16,533 nucleotides of DNA from Deltaproteobacteria bacterium (GTDB lineage Bacteria; Desulfobacterota_B; Binatia; UBA9968): assembly GCA_016193385.1 (NCBI GenBank), contig JACPSF010000152.1, positions 1 to 16,533 on the forward strand. The letters are read 5' to 3'. The first letter of the stretch is position 1, and the number at the start of each line of letters is the position of its first letter. The position numbers were made by a program, and so were the translations under genes. Under the pieces are notes generated by a model. The model ran no database searches. It was not told the DNA's origin and worked only from the letters and a program-made list of their open reading frames with translations. This document shows positions 14,127-16,533 of this stretch, in pieces.

Positions 14127-14867
14127 ATGGGCCGGGTATTTTTTCTTTTGATCGCCGTGCTTAACCTCGTCACAGGCTGCCTTGCGTCGCCGCAGGATTC
14201 CAGTGAAGCCCCGCTAACCCGTCTCGAAGAGCAGGGCTGGAAAATCTTTTCGCGCGAGCCCTGCTTCTCTGCCTGTCACGTAACTTCCGTCGCGGCGACC
14301 GCGCCGGGCAGTTTAGGCGGGTTTGTTCCTGATCTGCGCAAGACTCCCAGGCGAGCTCCGGACTGGTACCTCGCCTACTTCGTCAATCCCCGCGAGGTCC
14401 TCCCTTATAGCCCGATGCCTTCGTTCGGGTACCTGTCGAGGGACGAGATGAAGGCTCTGGCCGCGTTTCTGCAACGTCTCAACCGCGATGTGCCTGCGCC
14501 CAAGCCAAGGCCGGTCCCGCCCGAGGAGATCCCCCGCACCGCCAAGGATTTTGCGTCCTACGCAGCGGGGCGGAAGGTTTTTAATACGTACTGCGCAGGT
14601 TGCCACGGCGAGCCGGGGAACGGAGGCGGGAGCGTCGGTCATCTTCTCGCCCCGGAGCCGCGTGACTTTACCGATGCCATCTGGATGAGCAAGCAGACAG
14701 AGAGCTATCTCTTTTCCATCATCACCGACGGCAAACCCAATACCGCGATGCCGGGCTTTAAAGATATCCTGCGCCCTCAGGAGAGAGCCCTGGCGCTGAA
14801 TTACATTCAGTATTTTGCTGATCCCGTTTCCAAGGAGCGGATGGAGTTGGCATTCACCATCCAGTAG
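14127..14867 (+). CDS. Lipoprotein diheme cytochrome c with an unusual CX3CH site
   Basis: A 246-residue protein with a lipobox LVTGC (Cys18). The second heme site is standard (CAGCH, 156-160) and is followed by TAMPGF as axial Met. The first reads EPCFSACH: Cys46 and Cys50 are separated by three residues, CX3CH, with His51 and a likely axial Met97 (SPMPSF). The domain around it keeps the class I pattern, so heme attachment is likely but through a non-standard motif. It is last in the Rieske/cytochrome b operon and could carry electrons to a terminal oxidase or other acceptor. No Shine-Dalgarno is visible; a run of A precedes the ATG. Confidence 0.88.
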   Translation: MGRVFFLLIAVLNLVTGCLASPQDSSEAPLTRLEEQGWKIFSREPCFSACHVTSVAATAPGSLGGFVPDLRKTPRRAPDWYLAYFVNPREVLPYSPMPSFGYLSRDEMKALAAFLQRLNRDVPAPKPRPVPPEEIPRTAKDFASYAAGRKVFNTYCAGCHGEPGNGGGSVGHLLAPEPRDFTDAIWMSKQTESYLFSIITDGKPNTAMPGFKDILRPQERALALNYIQYFADPVSKERMELAFTIQ

Positions 14868-14919
14868 ATCGAAATCTGCCCAAAATTTTTGCCCCGATCA
14901 GGTTCCTCAGAGACTTGAT

Positions 14920-14969
14920 CCCGTCCGGTTCGAAAAAAGGCACCTCTCCAGCGCGCTTTTCGGGACGGG
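14920..14969. repeat. Imperfect hairpin downstream of the cytochrome operon
   Basis: CCCGTCC (14920-14926) pairs with GGACGGG (14963-14969), and CGAAAA (14931-14936) with TTTTCG (14957-14962), with a 4-nt bulge on the left. No T-run follows, so it is not a standard terminator. It may be an mRNA 3' structure. Confidence 0.45.
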
Positions 14970-15033
14970 TCCAGGCAAGGGTCTGACTTTCCTCCGCGTG
15001 TCCTAAGATTTTTCCAGCCCATCATTTTTATTG

Positions 15034-15062
15034 TTGACACAGGTGCAAACTTATAGTATTTA
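15034..15062 (+). promoter_or_regulatory. Predicted promoter of the IclR-type regulator
   Basis: A perfect TTGACA (15034-15039) with a 17-bp spacer leads to TATTTA (15057-15062), a weak -10; TATAGT lies closer (12 bp). The surrounding 15020-15100 is clearly AT-rich compared with its neighbours. Confidence 0.4.
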
Positions 15063-15102
15063 AGCCTCGTTTGTATTGTAGAATATAAGTTTTGCAATGC
15101 AA
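15044..15102. promoter_or_regulatory. Possible autoregulatory operators of the IclR-type regulator
   Basis: TGCAAACTTATA (15044-15055) is mirrored by TATAAGTTTTGCA (15084-15096), with one extra T. An 11-bp palindrome TTGCA-A-TGCAA (15092-15102) overlaps the right arm. IclR-family proteins usually repress their own genes from palindromes near the start of transcription, and these sit between the -35 and the gene. Confidence 0.4.
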
Positions 15103-15172
15103 GACATCGACGGGCGCGATGATTCACAATCAGCGTATGGATGGTATGGCGCGCTGAGTTGGGAGATATCCG

Positions 15173-16021
15173 ATGCCTGGCACGCAAATAAAAGTTTTTG
15201 ACAAAATCGTCCGGGTTATCGAATTGCTTGCCACTTCCTCTCAAGGGGTGACACTTAAGAAGGTGCAACAAGCCTTAGCATTAAACAAGGGCACAGCCTT
15301 TAGGATTTTACGTGCCTTGGAATCGCACGATGTTGCAGCGAGGAGTGAAGACGGCACTTTCGTCCTGGGTAACCGTGTGCTCTGGTGGGAAACTTGCTAC
15401 CGCCAGAATCTGGACCTTTCCAAGGTTGTCCGGCCCCACCTGGAAAAGCTTCGGGATCTGACATCGGAGACGGCTGCGTTTTCTATCTTGATGGGGAACC
15501 AAACGGTAATTGTAGATCAGGCCATTAGCCGTCACGCTACAAGCACGAGATTTGATATCGGATCCTCTGCCCCCTTGCACGCAGGAGCGACAGGGCGGGT
15601 ATTTTTAGCCCATCTGGGTCTAGAGAGACGTAGAGGGCTTTTGAGCCGGCAGCGTTTGGAACGTCTTACGGAGCGGACCATCACCGAGAGAAAGCGGCTC
15701 GAACGGGAATTAAATAGGTGCGTCGCCCAGGGATTCGCTTTCAGCGAAGGGGAAAGACTCTCCAACACTTCTTCCATCGCCGCTCCTATTTTCGGTCCCA
15801 ATAAAGAGGTTTTGGGAGTCGTATCAGTGAATGGCCCGTCGGACAGGCTGGCGCGTAGCAAAGGTAGGTTGATGGCTCCGATACTGTTGAGAGAAACTCG
15901 GCTTTTGACGCGACGGTTGCAAGGGCCGAACCATCAATCGAAACTTAACAGACAGTTCCAATCCGGATTTGATAAAAGCTCGGGGAAAAAAGAACCCGAG
16001 GAACCGAGTGAGGAGGCGTAG
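15173..16021 (+). CDS. IclR-family transcriptional regulator
   Basis: A 282-residue regulator. The winged helix-turn-helix covers about residues 8-70 (VIELLATSSQGVTLKKVQQALALNKG, then TAFRILRALESH, then the GTFVLGNRVLWW wing). The effector domain includes TAAFSILMGNQTVIVDQA, APLHAGATGRVFLAHL and SIAAPIFGPNKEVLGVVSVNGP, all typical of IclR. The last ~30 residues form a charged tail not usual in the family. It is likely a regulator of aromatic or carboxylate catabolism. Targets are unknown; candidates are its own promoter and the porin 22 bp downstream. GGGAG precedes the ATG. Confidence 0.93.
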   Translation: MPGTQIKVFDKIVRVIELLATSSQGVTLKKVQQALALNKGTAFRILRALESHDVAARSEDGTFVLGNRVLWWETCYRQNLDLSKVVRPHLEKLRDLTSETAAFSILMGNQTVIVDQAISRHATSTRFDIGSSAPLHAGATGRVFLAHLGLERRRGLLSRQRLERLTERTITERKRLERELNRCVAQGFAFSEGERLSNTSSIAAPIFGPNKEVLGVVSVNGPSDRLARSKGRLMAPILLRETRLLTRRLQGPNHQSKLNRQFQSGFDKSSGKKEPEEPSEEA

Positions 16022-16043
16022 GATCAGAAAGGGGGAGAAGAGC

Positions 16044-16533
16044 GTGCAGAAACTACTACGTTTAGCTATTGTCGGCTTCCTGGTCCATGCGTTTGCCGTT
16101 TTCGCGGCGGGGGTGGCGTGGGCAAACAGCGTGGAGGACAAGATCGCTGCGCTAGAGGAGCATTTGACGCGACTCGACGCGGAGCGAGCGCGGGCGAGCC
16201 GCGAGCTGATGGAGGTAAAGAAGGAAGCGACCGCAGCGGCGGCTGCGCTGCCGGCGTTCAGTTATCGTCCGGGAAGAGGAGTCACGATAGAGGCGGCGGA
16301 CCGGGCCTGGTCTTTCAACGTGACCTATGAGGGGCAGGTGGTCATGTACAACCATCTCCAAGGCAATGACAGGAGAGGCGCTACGACTGGCGATCTGTTT
16401 TTCCGCCGCAACCGGCCCTATCTCATCTTCTGCTTGAACAACTGCTTTTACGAGTGGGGTATCGGCTTGGACATGGACACCGGTGACCAGGTCGGTGAGC
16501 AGGGCCAGTGGCTCAAGGTAGATTTTCCGAAGA
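16044..16533 (+). CDS. Outer-membrane porin, OprO/OprP-like (partial, runs off right edge)
   Basis: A GTG at 16044 with GGGGGAG at 16031-16037 opens a frame to the window end (163 codons). It starts with a signal peptide ending near VAWANS, followed by a short coiled coil (VEDKIAALEEHLTRLDAER) and then beta-strand-rich sequence (WSFNVTYEGQVVMYNHL, FFRRNRPYLIF). A signal peptide, a coiled coil and then a barrel are typical of phosphate-selective-like porins and related trimeric porins. Two Cys in FCLNNCFYEWG are unusual for a porin and may form a disulfide. It probably lets a small anion or organic acid cross the outer membrane. Co-transcription with the IclR-type gene is likely. Confidence 0.7.
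   Translation, partial: MQKLLRLAIVGFLVHAFAVFAAGVAWANSVEDKIAALEEHLTRLDAERARASRELMEVKKEATAAAAALPAFSYRPGRGVTIEAADRAWSFNVTYEGQVVMYNHLQGNDRRGATTGDLFFRRNRPYLIFCLNNCFYEWGIGLDMDTGDQVGEQGQWLKVDFPK

Noticed and set aside
1..16533. CRISPR array, rRNA or tRNA genes
   Set aside because: No regularly spaced short repeats, rRNA-like blocks or cloverleaf with a TTCGA-type arm were found by reading. A tRNA scan was not possible here.

Overview
The window appears to come from an uncultured, GC-rich, diderm bacterium. A porin with a signal peptide begins at the right edge, there are several lipoproteins and periplasmic cytochromes, and a Bug/TctC binding protein occurs next to an IclR-type regulator. These gene types are common in Rokubacteria/Methylomirabilota, Binatota, Tectomicrobia and some Proteobacteria, but nothing here fixes the lineage. 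TGA is used as an ordinary stop in several genes and Trp is read from TGG, so the genetic code looks standard.

Layout. (1) 1-1764, leftward: an alpha/beta hydrolase, a 0.4 kb gap, a MoaD-like sulfur carrier ending in Gly-Gly, and the first codons of a molybdopterin oxidoreductase that runs off the left edge. (2) 1995-4379, rightward: a TctC-type binding protein, an isochorismatase-fold hydrolase that lacks the usual catalytic Cys, and a MerB (organomercurial lyase)-like gene. The last has two in-frame TGA codons, lying where MerB has its two essential cysteines (Cys96 and Cys159). The second TGA is followed at the expected distance by a 7-bp hairpin with a GGUC loop, as in the E. coli fdhF SECIS. 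(3) 4372-5547: a hotspot between two ~230-bp direct repeats. It holds a leftward HigBA-like toxin-antitoxin pair whose toxin has a 1-nt frameshift, a possible DNA-methylase tail, and a truncated second copy of the MerB-like 3' end that keeps the TGA and its hairpin. (4) 5643-9693, leftward: a CopD-like membrane protein and three adenylate-forming (PaaK/AMP-binding) proteins, of which only the middle one keeps a recognisable ATP-binding loop. (5) 10053-14867, rightward: a respiratory quinol-cytochrome c operon consisting of Rieske protein, beta-propeller lipoprotein, fused cytochrome b, pentaheme cytochrome c and a lipoprotein diheme cytochrome c whose first heme site reads CX3CH. (6) 15173-16533: an IclR-family regulator and the start of a porin.

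The most striking signal is the MerB-like gene. It is best explained as a selenoprotein with selenocysteine at both catalytic positions. The rival explanation is a pseudogene that lost precisely those two codons; the intact flanking frame, the hairpins and the conserved second TGA in the diverged duplicate argue against it. The selenocysteine machinery (selA, selB, selC, selD) is not in the window, so the claim needs the rest of the genome.
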